DNA from: Larix kaempferi | Lineage: Eukaryota > Streptophyta > Pinopsida > Pinales > Pinaceae | Direction: 5' to 3' | NCBI GenBank assembly: GCA_027924585.1 | Contig: BSBM01001383.1 | Location: forward strand, 2,752,001 to 2,816,000 | Length of the DNA: 64,000 nt | Shown: positions 1 through 9,326 of the stretch, piece after piece | Numbering within the stretch: position 1 is the first letter of the stretch | Layout of the letters: each line of letters opens with the position of its first letter | Notes under the pieces: generated by a model | Told to the model about the DNA's origin: nothing | Database searches by the model: none | Seen by the model: the letters and a program-made list of their open reading frames with translations, nothing else | Made by a program: the position numbers and the translations under genes

Positions 1-1165
1 AGAAGTCAGGGACCACCCTTAGAACCTGAAACTGAAAGTGTTTTTGTTGAAGAGGAAGAAGTAGGAAAATAAGTGCATTTTGTTGAAACTATGTCTAGGG
101 ATGAGAAGGGAACTTTAGAGGATAAGTAAATTCATGAAACCATTCTTTGAAGACATGAAAAAATATATCATGAAAGGGTTCGAATTGTTGGCTAGTCAAC
201 TTGGAAGCAAAGGAGCAATAGGAGGCAACAACAGTTCTCTTTTCGAGGGAAAGAAGATAATGGGTGAAAGTCTTTTCTCAGGAACATGGCCTCATAATAG
301 GCCTAATGAATTTCAGAGTACACCAAGGCCTACTACACCTAAATTTATTGAATCCAAAGAAGAACCTAACACCCAATTTGATATGCAGGAAGTTGTAAAA
401 GAATGGGAAAAGTTGAGTGAAGATTGTAGAAGGACTCTACCCTTTGAGAAATACTTTAATGTTTCAAACAAACTCAAAATGAGGGAAGGTAATAAGACTC
501 CATTTAAGAATAAATAATTGAATTATTCCATTGGAAAAATGACCCTTCCCACTTTTGATGGCTCATCTCAAAGTTCTTCAAATACTTTGGTACAAAAACT
601 AGATGTGTATTTTCAGCTGAATCCAATGGTGGAAGAGGATGCTTTAAAAATGGCTATTTTGCACCTCGAAGGAGAAGTCAATGATTGGTGGTTCCATGGT
701 CTGAAAACCTTGGGACATGATCAAGTTACAATATACGGAGAATTTTTTGACAGGGTATTAGAAATATTTAAGCAAAAAGACCCAGAATTGCCTTTCAAAG
801 AACTAGCCCAATTGAAGCAAGTTGGAACCCCTGCTGAGTATATGTTGGAATTCCAAAAACTATCAGTTAAGGTGGCTGATATATCTATGGTAAGATTAGT
901 ATTGCTCTTTACTGAAGGTTTGGATTAACCCTTAAAAGGTTTAGTTAAGGCCCACAAACCTAATTCATTGAAGGATGCCATGAACTTGACAAGAGATCTA
1001 CAAAATGTGCTACCTAGGACAAGGTTTCCTCCCAAACCTAAATTCCCTTCCAAATTAAGATTTGAAAAGAAGCCATGAAAAAGAGATGCATTTGGAAAGG
1101 ATAAGAAAGAGGGAATAAACAGGGAAGAACTCAAAAGAAAGAAATTGTGTTACACGTGCTTCCAA
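1..1165 (+). pseudogene. Chromovirus gag, N-terminal and capsid parts, broken
   Basis: The window opens inside the gag N-terminus: frame 1 of bases 1-72 reads RSQGPPLEPETE before a stop at 70-72. The main part then runs in frame 2 from 134, with stops at 515-517, 926-928 and 1076-1078. The capsid-like segment (about 535-1050) has the usual pattern of plant Ty3 gag, including LPTFDGSS, a tryptophan pair in NDWWF and a FKELAQLKQ stretch. A nucleocapsid knuckle begins with CYTC at about 1147 and is completed by HKC inside the first tandem repeat. Gag would form the particle and bind element RNA. With this many stops no full protein can be made. Confidence 0.85.
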
Positions 1166-1348
1166 CCATGGGTACCAAGGCATAAATGTGCTAAGGGGAA
1201 AGCACAATACATTGAAGTATTTTCTGATAATGATGAGTATGAAGGGGGTATGGAGGAAGAAGGACATATTTTAGACCAATAAGAGGGATATGATACAGCA
1301 GAAGAAGGGAAACAAGAATAAAATCATCCTTCACCTGACAAAGGAAGG

Positions 1349-1850
1349 ATGGCAGTACTTTCAGCAGTGCCTCGTTTTCACACTATTCGATGCAAGGGAG
1401 TGTTACAAGGACAAAGTGTCTCGGTATTGGTATATGGAGGAGCCACACATAACTTCATTGGTGCAGACATGGTGGAGAGGAGGAAGCTACCTACTGAACC
1501 ATTCGATGGATTCACAGTCATCATTCCAGGTCATAACACTATGGAGTGCAAAACATGGATTCCAAAGCTAGAAATCACCATAGGTAATTACACTTTTTTG
1601 ATAGCTTTTATGTGGTTGATGTTGCTGATACTAATGTGGTATTGGGAGTGCAATGGCTGTACTCTATAGGGGAGCATACAGTGAACTATCAAATTCCTGA
1701 AATGAGATTCAAAGATTCAGAAGGAAAACAAAGGGTTGTGAGAGCGCAGCACACCTATCCGAATCAAGTAGTGACTTCCCATAGTATGAGGTCCATATTG
1801 AGGCATGGAGATATTGAGTGCGATGCTGAATGTTACATCACTTCATCTAA
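1349..1850 (+). pseudogene. Retropepsin-like protease, copy 1
   Basis: The reading frame starts MAVLSAVPRFHT and reaches VLVYGGATHNFI at about 1425-1460. Chromovirus aspartic proteases normally have the catalytic triad as DSGATHNFI, so the catalytic Asp is missing here. The downstream part (ADTNVVLGVQWL, the conserved C-terminal protease motif) is in another frame from about 1612, so a one-base frameshift lies in the T-run near 1590-1600. The protein would have cut Gag-Pol. Loss of Asp plus the frameshift make it inactive. Confidence 0.85.
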
Positions 1851-2033
1851 CCATGGGTACCAGGGCATAAATGTGCTAAGAGGAAAGCACAATACATTGA
1901 AGTATTTTATGATAATGATGAGTATGAAGGGGCTATGGAGGAAGAAGGATATATTTTAGACCAAGAAGAGGGATATGATACAACAGAAGAAGGGAAACAA
2001 GAATAAAATCATCCTTCACCTGACAAAGGAAGG

Positions 2034-2535
2034 ATGGCAGTACTTTCAACAGTGCCTCGTTTTCACACTATTCGATGCAAGGGAGTGTTACAAGGACAAA
2101 GGGTCTCGGTATTGGTATCTAGAGGAGCCACACATAACTTCATTGATGCAAACATGGTGGAGAGGAGGAAGCTACCTACTGAACCATTCGATGGATTCAC
2201 AGCCATCATTCTAGGTCACAACACTATGGAGTGCAAAACATGGATTCCAAAGCTAGAAATCACCATAGGTAATTACACTTTTGTGATAGCTTTTATGTGG
2301 TTGATGTTGCTGATACTAATGTGGTCTTGGGAGTGCAATGGTTGTACTCTATAGGGGAGCATACAGTGAACTATCAAATTCCTGAAATGAGATTCAAAGA
2401 TTCGGAAGGAAAACAAAGAGTTGTGAGAGGGCAGCACACCTATCCGAATCAAGTAGTGACTTCCCACAGTATGAGGTCCATATTGAGGCATGGAGATATT
2501 GAGTGGGATGCTGAATGTTACATCACTTCATCCAA
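2034..2535 (+). pseudogene. Retropepsin-like protease, copy 2
   Basis: Second tandem copy, with VLVSRGATHNFI in place of the catalytic DSGA. The frameshift is the same as in copy 1, and the second half reopens in the other frame at 2297. Confidence 0.85.
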
Positions 2536-2718
2536 CCATGGGTACCAGGGCATAAATGTGCTAAGGGGAAAGCACAATACATTGAAGTATTTTCTGATAA
2601 TGATGAGTATGAAGGGGGTATGGAGGAAGAAGGATATATTTTAGACCAAGAAGAGGGATATGATACAGCAGAAGAAGGGAAACAAGAATAAAATCATCCT
2701 TCACCCGACAAAGGAAGG

Positions 2719-3220
2719 ATGGCAGTACTTTCAACAATGCCTCATTTTCACACTATTCGATGCAAGGGAGTGTTACAAGGACAAAGGGTCTCGGTATTGG
2801 TATCTGGAGGAGCCACACATAACTTCATTTATGTAGACATGGTGGAGAGGAGGAAGATACCTATTGAACCATTCGATGGATTCACAGTCATCATTCTAGG
2901 TCACAACACTATGGAGTGCAAAACATGGATTCCAAATCTAGAAATCACCATAGGTAATTACACTTTTTTGATAGCTTTTATGTGGTTGATGTTGCTGATA
3001 CTAATGTGGTCTTGGGAGTGCAATGGTTGTACTCTATAGGGGAGCATACAATGAACTATCAAATTCCTGAAATGAGATTCAACGATTCGGAAGGAAAACA
3101 AAGGGTTGTGAGAGGGCAGCACACCTATCCGAATCAAGTAGTGACTTCCCACAGTATGAGGTCCATATTGAGGCATGGAGATATTGAGTGGGATGCTGAA
3201 TGTTACATCACTTCATCCAA
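2719..3220 (+). pseudogene. Retropepsin-like protease, copy 3
   Basis: Third tandem copy, with VLVSGGATHNFI at the active-site position and again no catalytic Asp. The second half is in the other frame from 2982. Confidence 0.85.
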
Positions 3221-3394
3221 CCATGGGTACCGGGGCATAAATGTGCTAAGGGGAAAGAACAATACATTGAAGTATTTTCTGATAATGATGAGTATGAAGG
3301 GGGTATGGAGGAAGGACATGTTTTAGACCAAGGATATGATACAGCAGAAGAAGGGAAACAAGAATAAAATCATCCTTCACTTGACAAAGGAAGG

Positions 3395-3892
3395 ATGGCA
3401 GTACTTTCAACAGTGCCTTGTTTTCACACTATTCGATGCAAGGGAGTGTTACAAGGACAAAGGGTCTCAGTATTGGTATCTGGAGGAGCCACACATAAAT
3501 TCATTGATGCAGACATGGTGGAGAGGAGGAAGCTACCTACTGAACCATTCAATGGATTCACAGTCATCATTCCAGGTCACAACACTATGGAGTGCAAAAC
3601 ATGGATTCCAAAGCTAGAAATCACCATAGGTAATTACACTTTTTTGATAGCTTTTATGTGGTTGATGTTGCTGACACTAATGTGGTATTGGGAGTGCAAT
3701 GGATGTACTCTATAGGGGAGCATACAGTGAACTATAAAATTCTTGAAATGAGATTCAAAGATTCGGAAGGAAAACAAAGGGTTGTGAGAGGGCAGCACAC
3801 CTATCTGAATCAAGTAGTGACTTCCCACAGTATGAGGTCCATATTGAGGCATGGAGATATTGAGTGGGATGTTGAATGTCACATCACTTCAC
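3395..3892 (+). pseudogene. Retropepsin-like protease, copy 4 (joins pol)
   Basis: Fourth copy, with VLVSGGATHKFI at the active-site position. Its second half, open from 3658, is in the same frame as the reverse transcriptase that follows, so this is the copy in the ancestral position next to pol. A stop at 3937-3939 separates it from the reverse transcriptase. Confidence 0.85.
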
Positions 3893-4851
3893 CCAAACCA
3901 AAAATAAATATTTCAGAACATCCTAAGGAGATAAGGTAGCTACTACACAAATATGAAAAGGTTTTTGGAGACCTCCCTCCTGGAAGGCCACCTGATAGAG
4001 GAGTTGAGCACAACATTGTTTTGGAGGTGGGCACTTCACCTATACAAATCCCACCATATAGACATCCCAAAAAGTTCAGAGAGGAGATTGAAAAGGCTAT
4101 TCAAGAACTCTTGGAGTTGGGACTCATTAGACTAAGCTCTAGTCCCTATGCTTCTTCAGTTGTTTTGGTGAAAAAGAAAGATGGGACCTTGAGAATGTGC
4201 ATTGATTTTAGAGCCCTAAACAAGAAGACAATAAAAAATAGATATCCCATCCCAAGAATAGATGAGCTCATGGATGAGGTACATGGAGCAAAATTCTTCT
4301 TAAAAATTGATCTTAGATCTAGTTACCATCAAATTCAAATGAAGGAGGACGATGTGCATAAAACAAATTTCAGATGTCACTATGACCATTTTAAGTTTCT
4401 TGTCATGCCTTTTCGTTTGACCAATGCTCTAGCCACATTTCAATCATGCATGAATCAAATATTTTGCAAACAGATCCGTAAGTTTGTTTTCGTTTTCTTT
4501 GATGACATTCTAATTTACAACAAAACATGGGAGGGACACTTTCACCATCTAGAAGTTGTCTTGAAAATTTCGCATGAACAATCTTTGTTTGCTAAGTTGT
4601 ACAAGTGTGAATTTGGATTGAAAGAAGTTTTATATCTTGGGCACATCATTGGGAAAGATGGAGTGAAGGTGCACTTGGAAAAAATAAGAGCTATTCTTGA
4701 ATGGCCATCACCCAAAAACATCACACCATTGAGAGGCTTCATTGGAATATGCACTTACTATAGAAAATTTGTAAAAGGGTTCTCTAAATTGACTGCTCCA
4801 CTTACTGATTTGACCAAGAAGGATGATTTCAAGTGGGATGAAGAGGCTTAA
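3893..4851 (+). pseudogene. Chromovirus reverse transcriptase
   Basis: This frame-1 segment carries the reverse transcriptase blocks in order: VVLVKKKDG, LRMCIDFRALN, YPIPRIDELMD, FLKIDLRSSYHQI, the polymerase box FFDDILIY at about 4495-4520, LGHIIGKDG, and the thumb/connection YRKFVKGFSKLTAPL. Both catalytic aspartates of the FDD box and the first Asp (KIDLR) are still present. It would copy element RNA into DNA in the particle. Damage includes stops at 3937-3939 and 4849-4851, and FRLTNALATF where the family has an FGLTNAP block. Confidence 0.93.
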
Positions 4852-5415
4852 AATGCTTTCCAAAAAATGAAAGAGGTAATGAGTAGTTGTCCAGTACTTG
4901 CATTACCTGATTTTACTAAACCATTTGTCTTGGAATGTGATGCATCAGGAGAAGGGATAGGGGTTGTCCTAAAACAAAATCAATACCCCATAGATTTTGA
5001 GAGCAGAAAGTTGCAGCCACATGAGAAACTCTATTCTATTTATGACAACGAAATGTTAGCCATCATGCACACCTTGGCCAAGTTTAGACAATACTTGGTG
5101 GGAAACACGTTTGTAGTCAAAATTGACCATAATAGTTTGAAGCATTTTCTCACACAAAAGGAACTCAATGAAAGGAAACAAAAATGGGTAAGCAATGTCC
5201 AAGCTTTTGATTTTGACATTGAATATGTTAAGGGAAAGAATAATATTGTAGCAGATGCATTATCTAGAAGACCATCATTTTCTCTTATGGACATTTCAAA
5301 AGATTGGAAAAATGTGCTAATAGTTGAATATGCCAAATATAGTTTTGCTTGTAGTGTGTTAGATGGGGTCAGAGGTGATGATAGGTACAAGGTTTTGGAT
5401 GGTATCATCTACTAA
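4852..5415 (+). pseudogene. Chromovirus RNase H
   Basis: RNase H follows the reverse transcriptase in the same frame. The acidic residues are visible in ECDASGEGIG, NEMLAI, KIDHNSLKHF and NIVADALSRRP, so the catalytic set looks complete. It would remove the RNA template during reverse transcription. It ends at a stop at 5413-5415, after which integrase continues in frame. Confidence 0.92.
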
Positions 5416-6516
5416 AAGGATAGAATATACTTGGTTCATGGTTCGAATCTCAAGCACAATATTTTGAAGGAAGCTCATGACTCTCCTTTAGCAGGCCATC
5501 CTGGTTTTTTCAAAACATATAGGCAACTACGGGAAAGGTTGTTTTGGAAAGGGATGAAATATGACGTTCTAAAATATGTGAATGAATGCAAGTCATGTCA
5601 GCAAAACAAATCTAACCATACACATCCCGCTGGTGTATTGCAACCATTTCCCATTCCACAACAAAAATGGGAAAGTGTCTCCATGGATTTGATCACAGGT
5701 TTTCCCAAGGCTTTGGGTAAGGATTGCATTTATGTTGTGGTGGATAGACTGACTAAATTTGCTCATTTATTTGATATTACATCATCTTTTACTATTGCAC
5801 AAGTGGTTGATCTATTCTTTAGAGAAATTTTCAAATTGCATGGACTTCCCAAGAACATTGTGAATGATAGAGATAACAGATTTATGAGTGCCTTTTGGAA
5901 ATAACTTTTCAATTTGGTTGGCACTCAATTGACTCCAAGCACAAGCTATCATCCTCAAACTGATGGACAAATATAAAGAGTGAATCAATGGTTGGAAGGG
6001 TACTTGAGGAGCTATGTTGGTGAGCAGCAGAATACATGGGTGAAATGGCTACATTTGGGTGAGTTTTGCTACAACACTATTTTCCATATGTCCATTGGCA
6101 TGTCTCCTTTCAAATCACTATATGGTTATGAAGCACTTACTTTTTTTGAGCACATATTTGGTTATAGTATAGCCCCAAAAGCTAAAGATTGGTTGGAGGA
6201 AAGTCAAGAGATTTTGAAACTCCTAAAAGGCAATTTCTAGGTTTCCCAAAATCAACAGAAACAGTATGTGGATCAACATAGAGTGGAAAGAACTTTTCAA
6301 GTAAATGATTTGGTCTATTCGAGGCTACAGACATATAAACAAACATCGTTGAAGGTGAAAGGATCAGAAAATCTCAAACCAAGATACTATGGTCCCTACA
6401 AGATAACTCGAAAAGTTGGGGAGGTGGCTTATGAGTTGGAGCTTCCGGAAGGGAGCAAAATTCACAATGTATTTCATGTTTCATGTCTTAAGAAGTATAT
6501 TGGTCAGCAAATATAG
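5416..6516 (+). pseudogene. Chromovirus integrase, catalytic Glu replaced by a stop
   Basis: The HHCC zinc-binding domain (SPLAGHPGF ... ECKSCQQNK) is at about 5475-5610. The DDE core follows: first Asp in SVSMDLITGF and second in VNDRDNRF. The third acidic position, in the conserved YHPQTDGQ motif, is followed by a TAA at 5974-5976 exactly where the catalytic Glu should be. Other stops lie at 5902-5904, 6238-6240 and 6514-6516. The C-terminal beta-barrel region (KPRYYGPYKITRKVGEVAYEL, then HNVFHVSCLKKY) is typical of chromovirus integrases. It would insert the DNA copy but cannot do so in this state. Confidence 0.93.
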
Positions 6517-6714
6517 GTTTCAGAAACCCTCCCTCCATTAGATGATGAAGGACAACTCATACTTATTCCAGAAAATTTTTTGAAGGCAAGAGAAATAAAA
6601 TTGAGGAGCAGGACCATATGGGAGTATTTGGTACAATGGAAATATTTTCCAAGTGAGGATGCCACATGGGAGGAGGAACAAATTTTGCAGCATCCTAATT
6701 TAGAATTTATTTAG
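6517..6714 (+). pseudogene. Integrase C-terminal chromodomain
   Basis: The tail reads LRSRTIWEYLVQWK at about 6601-6642 and then DATWEEEQILQ, the WxxWxxY-like aromatic pattern and TWE box of retrotransposon chromodomains. It ends at a stop at 6712-6714. In this family the domain is thought to steer integration toward particular chromatin. It places element 0 among the chromoviruses. Confidence 0.9.
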
Positions 6715-6727
6715 GGCAAGCAATCTT

Positions 6728-6739
6728 GGGTGGGGAGGA
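6728..6739 (+). other. Polypurine tract of element 0
   Basis: GGGTGGGGAGGA lies two bases before the LTR start at 6741, the expected place for the plus-strand primer. Confidence 0.85.
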
Positions 6740-6740
6740 C

Positions 6741-7895
6741 TGTAATGTCCCCATTCAAATAAATCTCAAGAAGAGAAAATCCCACCAATCTACTAGTTTG
6801 ATAGGTTGGGGTGGAGACATTAAATTTGGAATAAGGAGACTAATAAACCCCAAATAGACTTTAGATTGACATAAATATATTAATAGGGGCTAAATAAATA
6901 GTTATGATGAGAAAATAAGATGGCACTTGCTCATGGAGACACATTGGTGGTGTGGGACCCACACAAAGCTAGATTCCCCATGCCACATGGCATTCCACTC
7001 TCACCCATTCGAATCCAAGGTGGATTCCACTAATCTTGGGGGATTTGGAAGGGAAATATACTTGGAATGACTCAATGAGGTCTACATGTAGAGGAAGAGT
7101 AACTCCCATGGAAGAGGAAGAGGCATTTTGGAGCTAATGGGACACTTGGGCTAGATTCCCTAGCTTCTATGATACCAATGATGAAGATGCCTATGAAACT
7201 TATGACAAAATCAGACCTGATGGATGAAATATGAAATACATGACATGTCAGGTCTAAAAATAGCCTCCAATAAGGTGCACAAGGGAGTTAGGGCAGCCAA
7301 AGAGACACCTACTCGAATTGAGTGAAGGAGGAGGCTAGAGTTGGAGGGACAAGTGGCATACTTTGGAATCTCTTCCCAATTCGAGTTGGCATGAAGCTCA
7401 TAGACGGAATTCAAGTTAAGGAATCCTTAGGAAGTTTATAAAATTTAGGAACAAAGAAAGAGAGCATATTTTGATCATTTTACATTTTGCATTTGGAGAG
7501 GAGAGCTAGTAGAGTGCTATTCTACTTGCCTTAGCACCAATTCCGAGGGTGAAAGATTCCCATCCTAATTGGAAATTGGAGAGGCCATTCAAACCTTTAA
7601 TTTGGATCTGAAATGGATTCCTTTGTTACAGGTTGAAGATACAGGGAAGCTTGTGGTCACATCTCCTTCAGCTTGCTTCTACAACCATTCTTTCATTTCT
7701 TGTCATATTCTTGCTCCTTGGTGAGGTGATGATATATTTGGGATAGTTCTTGAGGCCCCATATCTTTGTAATATGATATATATACTATGTATTTACTTAT
7801 AATAAGATTTTCATATCAAAACTCCAAGATATTTTATGTACAAATGCTAAAGTATGAATAAATGGTGTCATTTCCCCAATACCTTGTTATTTGCA
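6741..7895 (+). repeat. 3' LTR of element 0 (1155 bp)
   Basis: The LTR starts TGTAATGTCCCC directly after the polypurine tract. I place the end at TTGCA (7895) because a primer-binding-like site follows. TATAAAATTT at 7437-7446 could be its promoter box. The 5' partner is outside the window, so the end is inferred and not confirmed by a second copy. Confidence 0.75.
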
Positions 7896-8319
7896 CTTGA
7901 AGTGGTATCAAATTCGAATGGTTCAGTCAAAATCTGATATATTATTGTTGTATGGAGCATCATTAATATGCTAAAGAAGTTTCATATTCATTAGAGAATC
8001 ATTGGGAGCAATATTCTTAAGTTTCATAACCATTTGTGAAGATTTACTATCATTTCCCCCTATGTTAAAGCTAGTATACAAACATCTGATTTATGGAAGT
8101 TGTAGAAGCCTATAGAAACTAATTGATGATGAATTTGGGATCCCATTGAAGTCCTTTATCAATACCATGTATATTCTCTGAAATTTGGGAAGGTCTTACA
8201 GTCTTTGGTAAGCTATCCTTGTTCCCTACCCTTGGGCGTTTTGAACCTCGATTTGACTAGTAAAGTTCCCTATTTTTCCCTGACTATAAATGAATGTTGC
8301 AGAAGTGTTTTAAGAGTTT
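7896..8319 (+). other. Non-coding stretch between element 0 and element A
   Basis: No coding frame is supported here. It may be the start of the internal leader of a second element 0-type copy, or plain flanking DNA. Element A is inserted at its right end. Confidence 0.5.
7903..7914 (+). other. Primer-binding-like site after the 3' LTR
   Basis: TGGTATCAAATT matches 9 of 12 bases of TGGTATCAGAGC, the usual initiator-Met tRNA primer site, and sits 7 bases after the LTR end. This is the arrangement expected after a 5' LTR, not a 3' LTR. Confidence 0.5.
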
Positions 8320-8324
8320 CCAAG
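8320..8324. repeat. Target-site duplication of element A, left
   Basis: CCAAG immediately precedes the 5' LTR and is repeated after the 3' LTR at 23987-23991. Confidence 0.95.
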
Positions 8325-9307
8325 TGTTATACCTCTATGTTTCACAGTGTCGCATCCCCATCACAAAACAAGTTGACGACACTTTCCCTGCTGTTTTAAA
8401 CCATCCAGAAGAGACAGATGATGAGTCAACCTTGAAGGTGAATCCACCCTGGCAAGTTTTGACCCACCTTAGACTTTATTTACACACACTACCGCGTCTT
8501 GCTAGTTTGCCAAAACGCGGTACTAGACACTACCGCGTTCTGCTTTTTCCCCAAAGCGTGGCAGTGCCGCGTTCTGCAGTCTTTGCAAAACGCGGTACTC
8601 TTTTAATAGCTTTTTTCCCTTGGCTTGTGGGATTTTGGATTTTCGAAGATAATGGAAGATTGGGGTCCTTGATTCGATCTCAACTCATCTCCTTCGATTA
8701 GAAACCCTGATCCACTTATCTCTCCTTAGATCCACCCATCTCTCTTGTTAGTTAACCTCACCATTCACTATAAAAGAGAGGCATGCCATTGGAAAAGGGG
8801 AGGACTCTTGAGAGCACCAAACTTATGGTCTTGCAGCATTGTGGAGATAGCTAGAGGAGAAGACACTTGGAGCTGAAGGATTGGCTTGGGCATCAAGCAC
8901 CTTTTGTAAGTATTCTTCAAGTTGTAATGGAATAACTTGTCTTGTTTTCCCAAATCATTTGTGTTAATCTTGTTTTAATGATATGATTTGTATCTTTCAT
9001 AGATTTAGATCCTAACTCATGTTTCAGGTTGCTAGAGAATAGTGTATTCTTGTGTCTTGGTTCCATTTTGACAGGTTCACTTGTGAGGGCTTGGAGCTTG
9101 GAGCAAATACCAAAAACAAGCGTCTGAATAGAAGGTCAGTTAAACTCCTTCTACTCTCTTTAGCATTTTAATCCTGAGATGTTTGTTAGATCTAGGGATT
9201 CAAGGTAGCATTTGTTTCGACTTGTTTCTTGCTTTAGAGTTAGTTTAAAATCTGCTTTAAAGTTAAGAGAGTTTTGGCTTATCCGTAGGACAAAATTCTA
9301 CATAACA
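8325..9307 (+). repeat. 5' LTR of element A (983 bp)
   Basis: It starts TGTTATACC and ends ACATAACA, and matches 23004-23986 over its whole length. It contains a cluster of TACCGCG/CGCGGTA inverted motifs at about 8490-8600, ahead of the TATA box. By eye the two LTRs differ at about eight positions, three of them inside this cluster. Confidence 0.97.
8769..8776 (+). promoter_or_regulatory. TATA box of element A LTR
   Basis: TATAAAAG lies mid-LTR, and an identical copy is at 23448-23455 in the 3' LTR. Transcription would start roughly 30 bases downstream. Confidence 0.7.
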
Positions 9308-9311
9308 AGAA

Positions 9312-9326
9312 TGGCGACTCCGCTGG
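9312..9326 (+). other. Primer-binding site of element A
   Basis: TGGCGACTCCGCTGG starts 4 bases after the LTR. Element B has the same 15 bases and element C differs at one. Sites of this type in Tat/Ogre elements are attributed to an arginine tRNA. Confidence 0.85.

Larger units (their letters stand above)
1166..3892 (+). repeat. Four tandem 685-bp copies of the zinc-knuckle/protease segment
   Basis: Units start at 1166, 1851, 2536 and 3221 with CCATGGGTACC. The first three are 685 bp; the fourth is shorter because about 9 bp are missing near 3327 and it runs into unique pol sequence near 3892. Each unit begins within the zinc knuckle, passes the protease, and ends a little past it, so the knuckle end and protease are present four times. 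The junction between units (CATCC/TAACCATGGG) resembles the knuckle sequence TTCCAACCATGGG at 1159-1171, a short homology that could have seeded unequal exchange. The copies are nearly identical and all share the same internal frameshift, so the break came before amplification. Confidence 0.96.
1..7895 (+). mobile_element. Ty3/gypsy chromovirus remnant (element 0), 5' end outside window
   Basis: Gag, zinc knuckle/protease, reverse transcriptase, RNase H, integrase and a C-terminal chromodomain occur in the order expected for a plant chromovirus. A polypurine tract and an LTR starting TGTAATGTCCCC follow. The 5' LTR lies upstream of the window. Pol from about 3893 to 6714 stays in one frame and is broken only by stop codons, while gag and protease also carry frameshifts, so the copy is dead. 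The LTR start and the chromodomain suggest a Tekay-type chromovirus, but I cannot settle the clade. Its most unusual part is the fourfold tandem repeat at 1166-3892. Confidence 0.93.
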
